From NCBI GenBank assembly GCA_029858465.1, contig JAOUEZ010000044.1, positions 1 to 8,614 of the forward strand: 8,614 nucleotides of DNA, written 5' to 3'. This document shows, piece after piece, positions 1 to 6,100 of this stretch. The notes under the pieces were generated by a model, which saw only the letters and a program-made list of their open reading frames with translations, had not been told where the DNA came from and ran no database searches. The stretch is from Thermoplasmata archaeon (GTDB taxonomy: Archaea; Thermoplasmatota; Thermoplasmata; UBA10834; DTMW01). The position numbers were made by a program, and so were the translations under genes. How positions within the stretch are numbered: the first letter of the stretch is position 1; each line of letters starts with the position of its first letter.

Positions 1-8
1 TGAGATTG

Positions 9-635
9 ATGCTCAAGCTCGACGAGGCAAAAGAGCTTGTTTCAAAAGCTGAAGCTCTTCTGAAGAAAATTGAAACAAACAGATCCGAGGAGATAAAGTA
101 CCAAATACCGCGAGTCAGAAGCGCGATTGAGGAGGCGAAATCCCTCGGAATAAAGACGCGAGAAGCCGAGGACGAGCTTGAGAAGGCGAGCTATCATTAT
201 CAGCGCGGCGACATGAAGAGATGTGTCGAGGCGCTAGTAAAGGCGGAAATATCTGTCGAGCAGGAGATGACGAACACTCTGGCGTCTAACCCTGCACTGA
301 AGCAGACACAGCTTGAGAAGGCGAGAAATACTGTTCAGAGAATCGGTGCTTTCATTTCGGAAGCGCAGAGCTTCGGCATCGATGTCTCCGAGGCTCAGCA
401 TTATCTGACGAACACACAAATGGCTTTGAACCGCAACGACCCTCTCGCAGCACCGAAATTCGCCAGGCGGGCCGAGGAGATCACGAAGAAGTACATTGCA
501 CAGATGGACAAGCTGAAGGCGAAGGCGAAGCACGTCACCGGAACGAAGTGCTGGAAATGCGGGCAGGAAATGCTATACGATTATGAGAACCGCATCAGAA
601 GATGTTCCAGCTGCGGAGCGGCAATAAAAATGTGA
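9..635 (+). CDS. Helical-repeat protein with C-terminal zinc ribbon (5' end uncertain)
   Basis: Function not recognised. The product is almost wholly charged alpha-helix and ends in a zinc ribbon: CWKCG near residue 180 and CSSCG near residue 200, a CX2C-X14-CX2C arrangement expected to bind one Zn(II). Two related helical blocks are visible, one starting IEEAKSLGI near residue 40 and one starting ISEAQSFGI near residue 116. They are about 76 residues apart, and each is followed by a long helix with regularly spaced Ala and Glu. Archaea of this group carry long proteins of such repeats ending in a zinc ribbon, so this may be the last part of a bigger protein. The frame stays open to the window edge. 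ATG at 9 is preceded by TTG at 6 and by a TGAG that could be the end of a ribosome-binding site, so a true start here is also possible. The gene ends in TGA and converges on the CBS gene with a 4-nt gap. Confidence 0.75.
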   Translation: MLKLDEAKELVSKAEALLKKIETNRSEEIKYQIPRVRSAIEEAKSLGIKTREAEDELEKASYHYQRGDMKRCVEALVKAEISVEQEMTNTLASNPALKQTQLEKARNTVQRIGAFISEAQSFGIDVSEAQHYLTNTQMALNRNDPLAAPKFARRAEEITKKYIAQMDKLKAKAKHVTGTKCWKCGQEMLYDYENRIRRCSSCGAAIKM

Positions 636-639
636 TTAC

Positions 640-1134
640 TCAGGACTCATTATTCTTATTGTTGCTTTCTGCGGCAATGCCTCGCAGGATGTCCCCGCGG
701 GTGACTATCCCGATGACCTTATTTTCCTGATCGACGACCGGAAGGCGGTTAATCCCGTTTGATACCATCTTCTTGATCGCAGATCTGAGCTCGTCCTCGG
801 GTTTGGCAGTCTCGACCTGTTTTGTCATGATATCCTTGACCTTGATTTTCTCAATCTCCTTGTATGCCTCGACCGCCTCCCGCTCGGTTATCTTCTCCCG
901 GAACGAGACGCTTATCGATGATAAGGATGGATAAACGAGGTAGAGGCTCTTCTCAGAAGTCTTCATCGATCTCAGGATGTCGGCTTCGGACAATATGCCG
1001 ACCAACTTGCCGTTGCCGTTCACGACCGGCGCTCCCGAGACTTTCATGGATGTCATCTTCTCGGAGGCTATCGATATGGCGTCTTCTGGATTTAGGACGA
1101 CGACGGCCTTGGTCATGACTTCGGCTACCTTCAT
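640..1134 (-). CDS. Two-CBS-domain protein
   Basis: A 164-residue soluble protein made of a CBS pair (Bateman module). CBS1 covers about residues 6-57 (VMTKAVVVL...GILSEADILRSM). CBS2 covers about 102-153 (IMTKQVETA...GIVTRGDILRGI). Each has the typical DIMT-type opening and G-I-hydrophobic-T/S-x-x-D-I-L ending. CBS pairs usually bind adenine nucleotides or S-adenosylmethionine and act as energy or metabolite sensors. No catalytic domain is fused here, so the partner is unknown. The linker between the domains (58-100) is long and partly helical. The tail is Asn/Ser rich (AAESNNKNNES). ATG at 1134 is preceded by a CTTTTATA box about 38 nt upstream, giving a short leader. The gene is divergent from dys and convergent with the zinc-ribbon gene. 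Confidence 0.9.
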   Translation of the reverse strand: MKVAEVMTKAVVVLNPEDAISIASEKMTSMKVSGAPVVNGNGKLVGILSEADILRSMKTSEKSLYLVYPSLSSISVSFREKITEREAVEAYKEIEKIKVKDIMTKQVETAKPEDELRSAIKKMVSNGINRLPVVDQENKVIGIVTRGDILRGIAAESNNKNNES

Positions 1135-1188
1135 TTTACACGCACCGGCGCTATAAAACGAAAGAAAGTATAAAAGGTCTTCTCAGAT
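1135..1188. promoter_or_regulatory. Overlapping divergent promoters of the CBS gene and dys
   Basis: The 54-nt gap between two divergent genes holds two near-identical boxes 17 nt apart: TATAAAA at 1152-1158 and TATAAAAG at 1169-1176. Read on the plus strand, the first box lies about 26 nt before a predicted start site near 1181, just ahead of dys. Read on the minus strand, the second box (CTTTTATA) would start the CBS transcript near 1146. The two promoters would then cross over each other, so polymerases may compete. Assigned by spacing only. Confidence 0.5.
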
Positions 1189-2142
1189 TTGGATTGGAAG
1201 ACGGTGAGGGCATTGAATAAGGATCTCGAACCTGTGATCGACATAGATCTCAAGCCAGGAATGACAATCAAGGAGCTTTCGGAGCAGTACCTCAGATCGG
1301 GGGGATTCACTGCGAAAAAGCTAGGGATGGCCGCCGAGATAATGAGAGAGATGATCGCCGATGAGGATGCGAAGATATTCCTGTCGTTCCCCGCATGCAT
1401 CATCGCGACTGGCACGAGAGGCGTAATAAGGGATATGCTGAAGAGCAAGATGGTCGACATTGTGATCACAACCTGCGGGATGGTGGATCACGATCTCGCC
1501 AGGACCTGGAAGAAATATTATCATGGGGATTTTCTGCTCGACGACAAGGAGCTCTACAGAAAGGGCATCAACAGGCTCGGGAATGTGCTGGTCCCGAACG
1601 AATCGTACGGGGTCATTCTCGAAGAGCGGCTGCAGCCGATGATCGATGAGATATACTCATCTGGGAAGAACAACTGCTCCGTGAGAGAGCTCGTCTTCGA
1701 GATAGGCAAGAGGATAGAAAGCGAGGAATCGATCTTGCATTGGGCCTCGAAGAACGAGATACCGATTTTCATCCCGGGGCCCACTGATGGCAGCTTCGGG
1801 GCGCAGCTCTGGAGCTACCGGCAGACTCATCCGAAGTTCGGGATAGACGTGCTGAAGGACGAGGATGAACTGGCCGAGATAGTGTTCAAGACCGAAAAAG
1901 CGGGGGCGCTGATGATAGGCGGCGGCATATCGAAGCATCACGTCATCTGGTGGAATCAGTTCAGAGATGGCCTGGATTGGGCGGTATATCTGACAACTGC
2001 CGAGGAGTGGGACGGCTCCCTATCGGGTGCCAGAGTCAGAGAAGCGATCTCCTGGGGGAAAGTGAAGGAAAAGGCCAGGGAGGTCACAGTCGAAGGGGAT
2101 GCGACCATCACGCTCCCCTTATTAATAGGGTCGTTGCTCTGA
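1189..2142 (+). CDS. dys: Deoxyhypusine synthase
   Basis: A 317-residue cytosolic NAD-dependent enzyme. It transfers the aminobutyl group of spermidine to one lysine of translation factor aIF5A, the first step of hypusine formation, and is found in Archaea and eukaryotes. Visible family motifs are SGGFTAKKL (near 37), TCGMVDHDLARTW (near 100), PGPTDGSFGAQLW (near 196), GGGISKHH (244-251) and EAISWGKVK (285-293). Lys291 matches the catalytic lysine of human DHS (Lys329) and His250 matches human His288; both pairs are 41 residues apart. The length is normal for archaeal enzymes. The start is uncertain: TTG at 1189 gives a short leader after the TATA box at 1152, while GTG at 1204 and TTG at 1213 are in-frame alternatives without a clear Shine-Dalgarno. 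All key motifs lie downstream of every candidate start. Confidence 0.95.
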   Translation: MDWKTVRALNKDLEPVIDIDLKPGMTIKELSEQYLRSGGFTAKKLGMAAEIMREMIADEDAKIFLSFPACIIATGTRGVIRDMLKSKMVDIVITTCGMVDHDLARTWKKYYHGDFLLDDKELYRKGINRLGNVLVPNESYGVILEERLQPMIDEIYSSGKNNCSVRELVFEIGKRIESEESILHWASKNEIPIFIPGPTDGSFGAQLWSYRQTHPKFGIDVLKDEDELAEIVFKTEKAGALMIGGGISKHHVIWWNQFRDGLDWAVYLTTAEEWDGSLSGARVREAISWGKVKEKAREVTVEGDATITLPLLIGSLL

Positions 2143-2187
2143 TGAATACTGGTCATCCATGCTGATTCATAACGCATAATGATTTTC

Positions 2188-2206
2188 TATTAATAGGGCA
2201 TATAAC
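2188..2206 (+). promoter_or_regulatory. TATA-box promoter of the coiled-coil gene
   Basis: TATTAATA at 2188-2195 is centred about 24 nt before the ATG at 2215, and a second AT run (CATATAAC) follows at 2199-2206. No Shine-Dalgarno precedes the ATG. The layout fits an archaeal leaderless mRNA starting at or next to the start codon. Based on position and composition only. Confidence 0.5.
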
Positions 2207-2214
2207 CCACCCTG

Positions 2215-3288
2215 ATGGTTGACCAAAAGGAGCAGAAGAACGGGGTGCCGACCCCGAGCGAGATGACGACCTATGCTAGGGAGTACATAAGGTCATATCT
2301 CGACACTGTCGACGAAAAATCCCCCAATAACCTCCCTCCCCTTGCACAACTGAGCCCGTATAATATCGAGATCTGCCTCCTGCCAAACAACTGCTACGCA
2401 ATGATTCTGCAGTCATCGAGCGAGATGAAGGTCCGAGCGACCTTCCGGAATTGGGACGACCTGCAGGACTTGGTGGTCAGAGGCGTCGATTTCCTGATAG
2501 GATTCTACCCGCACGAGATGAAGTCTGTCGGCGATTGGAAGAAACGCGGCCGGAGGGATGCGATAAGGGACATCCGGATGATCAGCGAATCCGATATTGG
2601 CAAGGCCGCGGGCGCGCTGAGCATAGCGATTCAAGATATGTCCAGGGTTGCCTCAACTAACCCTGAGCTGCCAGACCAATTCAAGGAACATATCGACATG
2701 ATGAAAGGGATTGAGGACAGGCTGAAGAGGGGGTTCGCTCCTATTGACGGGATCGCTGTTCTCCAAGACCTCAAGGCGTACAGACCAACCTATGAGCGCA
2801 TGGTCATCGAATACCCCGATAAGGCGATCATGGAGAAGATCCTGGAAGGTATCGAGGAGCTGATGTCGCTCCAGAGCAGGATGGAAACTCTTGAGAGCAG
2901 GATGTTCGATGTGGAGAGGAAGAGCGCCATAAAAAATCCGGCGGAGGAAGAGCTCCCAGAGATAAAAGAGAACATTGGAAAGCTCGAGGGACACCTTGAG
3001 AAGGTATCCAACATCCTTCATCTTTTAAATTCCAAAGTAGAAAAATATTTCACAAAGATCGCGGAGGTGGAAAGGCAGGCGACGCTCGAGGAGAAGGTGA
3101 TCGAACTCTCGAAGAAAGTCGACGCAGCCGTAGAAGTCGTTGCGAGAATCCAGTCGAAGAGTGAGGGACATGGGACTGAGCTCGCAAAAGAGGTCGCGAA
3201 GCTCGAGAATGAAATAGATGTCACCCGCAGGAAAGTAAAGCGCCTTGAAAGTCATTTTGTCAGCTTGGCGAAATCGGTCGAGGAGTGA
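2215..3288 (+). CDS. Coiled-coil protein of unknown function
   Basis: Not recognised. The 357-residue protein has no signal peptide or membrane segment. Residues about 15-200 look globular and mixed, including a hydrophobic stretch YNIEICLLPNNCYAMIL (49-65) and a basic patch DWKKRGRRDAIRDIR (107-121). From about 203 to the end it is charged helix with heptad-like hydrophobic spacing (for example METLESRMFDVERK, KVEKYFTKIAEVERQ and LAKEVAKLENEIDVTRRKV). This should form one or more long coiled coils, so an oligomeric structural or scaffold role is possible. The start is the leaderless-type ATG at 2215. The next gene begins only 3 nt after the TGA, and its ribosome-binding site lies inside this gene's last codons. 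The two are therefore probably co-transcribed and translationally coupled, although no functional link is apparent. Confidence 0.8.
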   Translation: MVDQKEQKNGVPTPSEMTTYAREYIRSYLDTVDEKSPNNLPPLAQLSPYNIEICLLPNNCYAMILQSSSEMKVRATFRNWDDLQDLVVRGVDFLIGFYPHEMKSVGDWKKRGRRDAIRDIRMISESDIGKAAGALSIAIQDMSRVASTNPELPDQFKEHIDMMKGIEDRLKRGFAPIDGIAVLQDLKAYRPTYERMVIEYPDKAIMEKILEGIEELMSLQSRMETLESRMFDVERKSAIKNPAEEELPEIKENIGKLEGHLEKVSNILHLLNSKVEKYFTKIAEVERQATLEEKVIELSKKVDAAVEVVARIQSKSEGHGTELAKEVAKLENEIDVTRRKVKRLESHFVSLAKSVEE

Positions 3289-3291
3289 CTT

Positions 3292-4347
3292 TTGCCGATG
3301 AAGCATGTTGTTGTCATACCAGGCGAAGGCATAGGCCCCGAGGTCATTCTGCCGACGGTCGACATTATATCGGAGCTGGTAACAGAAATCGAATTCGAGT
3401 TCGCCGAGGCGGGCAAATCATATTTTGAGAAGACAGGGGAGTCCATTTCCAAAACCGCATTGGAAAAAGCCGCGTCCGCCGATGCGATCCTTTTCGGCGC
3501 GACGACATCCTTCAGAAAGGCCTCGTACAGATCGCCTATACTCGCATTGAGGCAGGACCTCGAGCTGTATGCAAATGTGAGGCCGGCGAAAGCGTTCCTG
3601 CCAGGATTGAAAAAAGTGGACCTTGTGATAATCAGGGAGAACACCGAGGGGCTATATACTCAGAATGAGGAGGCCGACCTTTACGGCGTGACGACCTACA
3701 GGAGAGTATCTCGAAAGGCCTGCGAGAAAATCGTCAAGTTCGCTTTCGCATGGGGCAGACAGAACTCGAGGAGGAAGATGACCTGCGTCCACAAGGCGAA
3801 TGTGCTCAGGGCTTCCGATGGTCTGTTCCTTGACATATTCAATGCCGAGGCATCCCGACAGAAGAAAATCGCCACATCGGACATGCTAATCGACTCGACG
3901 GCGATGAGGCTTGCGATGGCTCCCGAGGAGTTCGACATGATCGTCACGCTCAACCTGTATGGGGATATCCTTTCGGATCTTGCGGCTGGATTGATCGGTG
4001 GCATGGGGTTCGCCCCATCGGCTAATTATGGAGCCAAACGCGCTCTCTTCGAACCAGCTCACGGATCTGCGCCAGATATCGCAGGTAAGGGCATTGCAAA
4101 TCCGATGGCGTCTCTGCTATGCGGGAAGATGATGCTAGACTATCTCGGCTTCTCGAAGGAAGCAAAAATGCTGATGGCAGCTATCGAGAAGACCGTAGCT
4201 ACCCATCATAATTCGATCGATGTATATGGAAGATGCAACACCGCCGCATGCATAGAGTCTTTAAGGAGCATTCTTGGAATCGGCGAAGCTCATAAGGAGC
4301 CTGCGAGAGTAAAGCGTGCAAAAATGAAAAGAAAAAACGGCAGGTAA
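3292..4347 (+). CDS. NAD-dependent isocitrate/3-isopropylmalate dehydrogenase family enzyme
   Basis: A decarboxylating beta-hydroxyacid dehydrogenase. Motifs, numbered from TTG at 3292: IPGEGIGPEV near 9-18, LALRQDLELYANVRP at 84-98, IIRENTEGLY at 113-122, VHKANVLR at 166-173, NLYGDILSD at 221-229 and HGSAPDIAGKGIANP at 257-271. Substrate and metal residues of the family are present: Arg87, Arg97, Arg115, Tyr122, Lys168, Asp201, Asp225, Asp229. The APDIAG sequence (Asp262) points to NAD rather than NADP. Ser81 aligns with the E. coli isocitrate dehydrogenase phosphoserine site, but the next specificity positions are Ile83-Leu84, hydrophobic as in isopropylmalate dehydrogenase, not Asn-Val. 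I therefore lean towards 3-isopropylmalate dehydrogenase (leucine pathway); isocitrate or homoisocitrate activity is not excluded. The C-terminus has a basic tail. An AGGAG at 3281-3285 favours TTG at 3292 (6-nt spacer) over ATG at 3298. Confidence 0.9.
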   Translation: MPMKHVVVIPGEGIGPEVILPTVDIISELVTEIEFEFAEAGKSYFEKTGESISKTALEKAASADAILFGATTSFRKASYRSPILALRQDLELYANVRPAKAFLPGLKKVDLVIIRENTEGLYTQNEEADLYGVTTYRRVSRKACEKIVKFAFAWGRQNSRRKMTCVHKANVLRASDGLFLDIFNAEASRQKKIATSDMLIDSTAMRLAMAPEEFDMIVTLNLYGDILSDLAAGLIGGMGFAPSANYGAKRALFEPAHGSAPDIAGKGIANPMASLLCGKMMLDYLGFSKEAKMLMAAIEKTVATHHNSIDVYGRCNTAACIESLRSILGIGEAHKEPARVKRAKMKRKNGR

Positions 4348-4371
4348 TACGATAATTAAGATATTCAATTC

Positions 4372-4683
4372 TCACTTGATTGGCCCGCAACAGGCAGCAT
4401 CGCCGCACGTGACCTCGTTTCTTCTCAGGAGCGCTGCTCTGATCATTGCGGCCGCACAGCCAACTCCGCTCTCGACATGTATAGCTCCGACAGGGCAGTT
4501 TATCTGGCACGCACCGCATTCCATGCACTCCTCGTATTTCGAGAGAACCGCCTTGCCGTCCCCTTCCGTGAACACACCATGAGGGCAAACAGAACTGCAA
4601 AGCCCGCAATTTATGCAGAGCTCGGGGTCGTAAATCAGCGTATTCAAAGACTCACCGCACGCGCAAGAGCTACTTTTGGCCAT
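4372..4683 (-). CDS. hgcB: HgcB, 2[4Fe-4S] ferredoxin of mercury methylation
   Basis: A 103-residue ferredoxin, the partner of HgcA. It re-reduces the corrinoid cofactor and is thought to deliver Hg(II). Two classical cluster motifs are visible: C23-C26-C29-C33-P (CINCGLCSSVCPHG) and C53-C56-C59-C63-P (CMECGACQINCPVGA). Also present are the family's extra cysteine (ESGVGC, Cys76) and the C-terminal vicinal pair Cys98-Cys99 (CCGPIK) that marks HgcB off from ordinary ferredoxins. Unusual extras are an N-terminal Cys7-x-Cys9 and Cys93, making 14 cysteines in all. The ATG at 4683 overlaps the hgcA stop in TAATG, so translation is coupled. A longer reading frame (to 4872) runs back into hgcA in another frame and is not used. 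The stop lies 24 nt from the convergent dehydrogenase gene. Identity is firm because of the adjacent HgcA. Confidence 0.95.
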   Translation of the reverse strand: MAKSSSCACGESLNTLIYDPELCINCGLCSSVCPHGVFTEGDGKAVLSKYEECMECGACQINCPVGAIHVESGVGCAAAMIRAALLRRNEVTCGDAACCGPIK

Positions 4684-5684
4684 TAGAACCACCCCAGATA
4701 GCTTCCTATTCCTAATAGGACAGATAGGATAAGTCCTGATATGAAAATTACCGCAAGTATCGGTATGTATCTGAATATCTCTCGCCTCACGCCAGTTCTT
4801 GAAGTAAAGGTCGTAGATCCCGTGAAATTGAGCGCAATATACGCTACCCAGGGGGATATCAGCAGGATCCATGCAATTGCAGAAATCGCATTGTAAGTAA
4901 GAATTTCATCTGACCATGCGATCGACTGATAAGCGAATGGGATTGAAGTGACTACTCCTAGCACTAAACCTTTCGAGGTGAAGTCTTTTGTCGGAAGAAA
5001 AGGCAGGAGTAACGGAAAAAATACTGCCCCCGAGATGCCAATTGCTGCTATAGCTAGCGCACTCCAGAACCCGCTGATGAAATAGAAAAGGATCGAGAGC
5101 ACCAGGATGTAAGGTGCAAGGCCAATGAGTTCGACGGGAATCAATATTGCCCGATCCTTGATGTCGAAATTGACTTTTCTCATCTCAGGAGTTGCCTTTC
5201 CATTTGTCAAGTAATGTTTGATGTCTCTGGCGCGAACAGGTCCGAATTCGACTTTGAATCCGGTTCTTCGTTCCACTTCCTGCGAGCAGACCCCAGGGGC
5301 ACCTAGTTGCGGCAAGATCAGTACTTTGTTCTTTACAAGATTTTTCAATTCTGTCAATTCGATTCGTTCGATGACCTCCTCAGTACCAAATGTTCCCTTG
5401 CCTGCCGCGCACCAGACGTTTATCCCGTATGTATTGAGCACAAGTATGTAGCAATCAATACCTTCAAGTGAACTCCTCAGGGCATCAAAGCTGAGAGTGT
5501 AATTTGCAGATACGAATATCTGGGATTCTGGGCCCGGGCTACCGAGCGAATATAGGCCAGGGGAGACTATGTGAGACATTCTGCGATATCTGCATCTTGC
5601 GAGGAAATGATCCCATTTATCACGTCCTGTAAGTCTGCTTGTCGTCGGAATAATTTCTGGCTTCGACTTGAGCGCTGTTTGCAT
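4683..5684 (-). CDS. hgcA: HgcA, corrinoid methyltransferase of mercury methylation
   Basis: A 333-residue membrane-anchored corrinoid protein. It takes a methyl group from the methyl-tetrahydropterin/acetyl-CoA pathway onto its cobalamin and passes it to Hg(II), giving methylmercury. The signature cap-helix motif NVWCAAGK lies at 89-96. Cys92 corresponds to the cobalt-ligating cysteine (Cys93 in Desulfovibrio ND132). It continues as GTFGTEEVIERI, followed by VLILPQLGAPGV, all family hallmarks. After the soluble domain come five hydrophobic segments at about 182-205, 207-230, 239-259, 266-287 and 307-330, matching the five-helix HgcA membrane domain. Total length is normal. ATG at 5684 is chosen because GGTGA (5694-5698) gives an 8-9 nt spacer. 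GTG at 5696 would add four residues but has a weaker ribosome-binding site. It lies just downstream of the AbrB-like gene and overlaps hgcB by 1 nt. Confidence 0.95.
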   Translation of the reverse strand: MQTALKSKPEIIPTTSRLTGRDKWDHFLARCRYRRMSHIVSPGLYSLGSPGPESQIFVSANYTLSFDALRSSLEGIDCYILVLNTYGINVWCAAGKGTFGTEEVIERIELTELKNLVKNKVLILPQLGAPGVCSQEVERRTGFKVEFGPVRARDIKHYLTNGKATPEMRKVNFDIKDRAILIPVELIGLAPYILVLSILFYFISGFWSALAIAAIGISGAVFFPLLLPFLPTKDFTSKGLVLGVVTSIPFAYQSIAWSDEILTYNAISAIAWILLISPWVAYIALNFTGSTTFTSRTGVRREIFRYIPILAVIFISGLILSVLLGIGSYLGWF

Positions 5685-5702
5685 TTGCAATTTCACCCGG
5701 TC

Positions 5703-5969
5703 TTATTCCGAAATTGATCCTATTATCTTATGCAGTGGATCGGAAAGTTCATCAGCCTTGAAAAGATAAAGACAGCAGACTTTCCCCTCCTTCTCCTTGC
5801 ATACGACCGCAAGCTTTTCTCCCGCACCGATTCCTGCTTTCTCACGCAAATCTTTGGGCAATAGGAGCTGTCCTTTGTCATCCAGTTTGACAATCGATTC
5901 GATTTTATAGCATTCGTAATCCGCTGGTTTCGTCGGGCAACAGGCCGATTTTTTCGATTTAGCCGTCAT
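5703..5969 (-). CDS. Cysteine-rich AbrB/SpoVT-fold protein, first gene of the hgc operon
   Basis: An 88-residue protein with a swapped-hairpin AbrB/MazE/SpoVT core at about residues 24-72. The core motif VKLDDKGQLLLPKDLREKAGI is split here as VKLDDKGQLLLP (27-38) and KDLREKAGI (39-47), followed by GEKLAVV. Such domains dimerise and bind DNA and usually act as transition-state or antitoxin-type regulators. It differs from plain AbrB proteins in having six cysteines: vicinal pairs Cys10-Cys11 and Cys65-Cys66, plus Cys20 and Cys57. These could bind a soft metal such as Hg(II) or another thiophilic ion (inference). Small proteins of this kind next to hgcAB have been labelled HgcAB-associated protein (HgcC) in databases, as I recall, with no proven role. 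The stop is 18 nt before the hgcA ATG, so it is probably co-transcribed and may autoregulate the operon. Confidence 0.85.
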   Translation of the reverse strand: MTAKSKKSACCPTKPADYECYKIESIVKLDDKGQLLLPKDLREKAGIGAGEKLAVVCKEKEGKVCCLYLFKADELSDPLHKIIGSISE

Positions 5970-5985
5970 TTTCTCAACGGAGAAA
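5970..5985. promoter_or_regulatory. Inverted repeat at the start of the hgc operon (candidate operator)
   Basis: TTTCTC-AACG-GAGAAA is a perfect 6-bp inverted repeat immediately upstream of the ATG of the AbrB-like gene. As DNA it could be a dimer-binding operator; as RNA it would form a small hairpin covering the start region. No strong Shine-Dalgarno is otherwise visible there. A related palindrome TTCT-G-AGAA lies at 6022-6030. Confidence 0.4.
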
Positions 5986-5998
5986 GCGATATCTTTCC

Positions 5999-6006
5999 TA
6001 ATATTA
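5999..6006 (-). promoter_or_regulatory. TATA-like box of the hgc operon
   Basis: TAATATTA (the same on both strands), inside an AT-rich stretch, is centred about 33 nt before the first ATG of the operon. This would put transcription start near 5977 with a very short leader. Chosen by position only. Another AT-rich run lies at 6010-6042. Confidence 0.4.
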
Positions 6007-6100
6007 AGAATTTTCCTATTTTTCTGAGAATTATGATATTGTTAAGTCGCGTTATGAACAGATGTCCATCGCCGTCAATCGGCTGTAACCCATCAAAAAG

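Noticed and set aside
2120..2198. Direct repeat TATTAATAGGG at 2120-2130 and 2188-2198
   Set aside because: The first copy encodes the Leu-Leu-Ile-Gly end of dys and the second is a TATA-box region. An 11-nt AT-rich match of this kind needs no special origin.
2140..2214. Possible C/D-box sRNA (TGATGA at 2140, CTGA at 2162 and 2211)
   Set aside because: The C' box is degenerate, the second guide interval is too long, and the segment holds the stop codon of dys and the promoter of the next gene. Chance matches are likely.
4199..4609. Cysteine-rich minus-strand frame spanning the end of the dehydrogenase and hgcB
   Set aside because: It is a shadow frame of hgcB and of the antisense strand of the dehydrogenase; its cysteines come from out-of-frame reading.
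4684..4872. Possible 5' extension of hgcB (166-residue frame from 4872)
   Set aside because: The extra 63 residues are antiparallel-free but out-of-frame reading of the hgcA membrane region and resemble nothing. ATG 4683 overlaps the hgcA stop and gives a normal HgcB.
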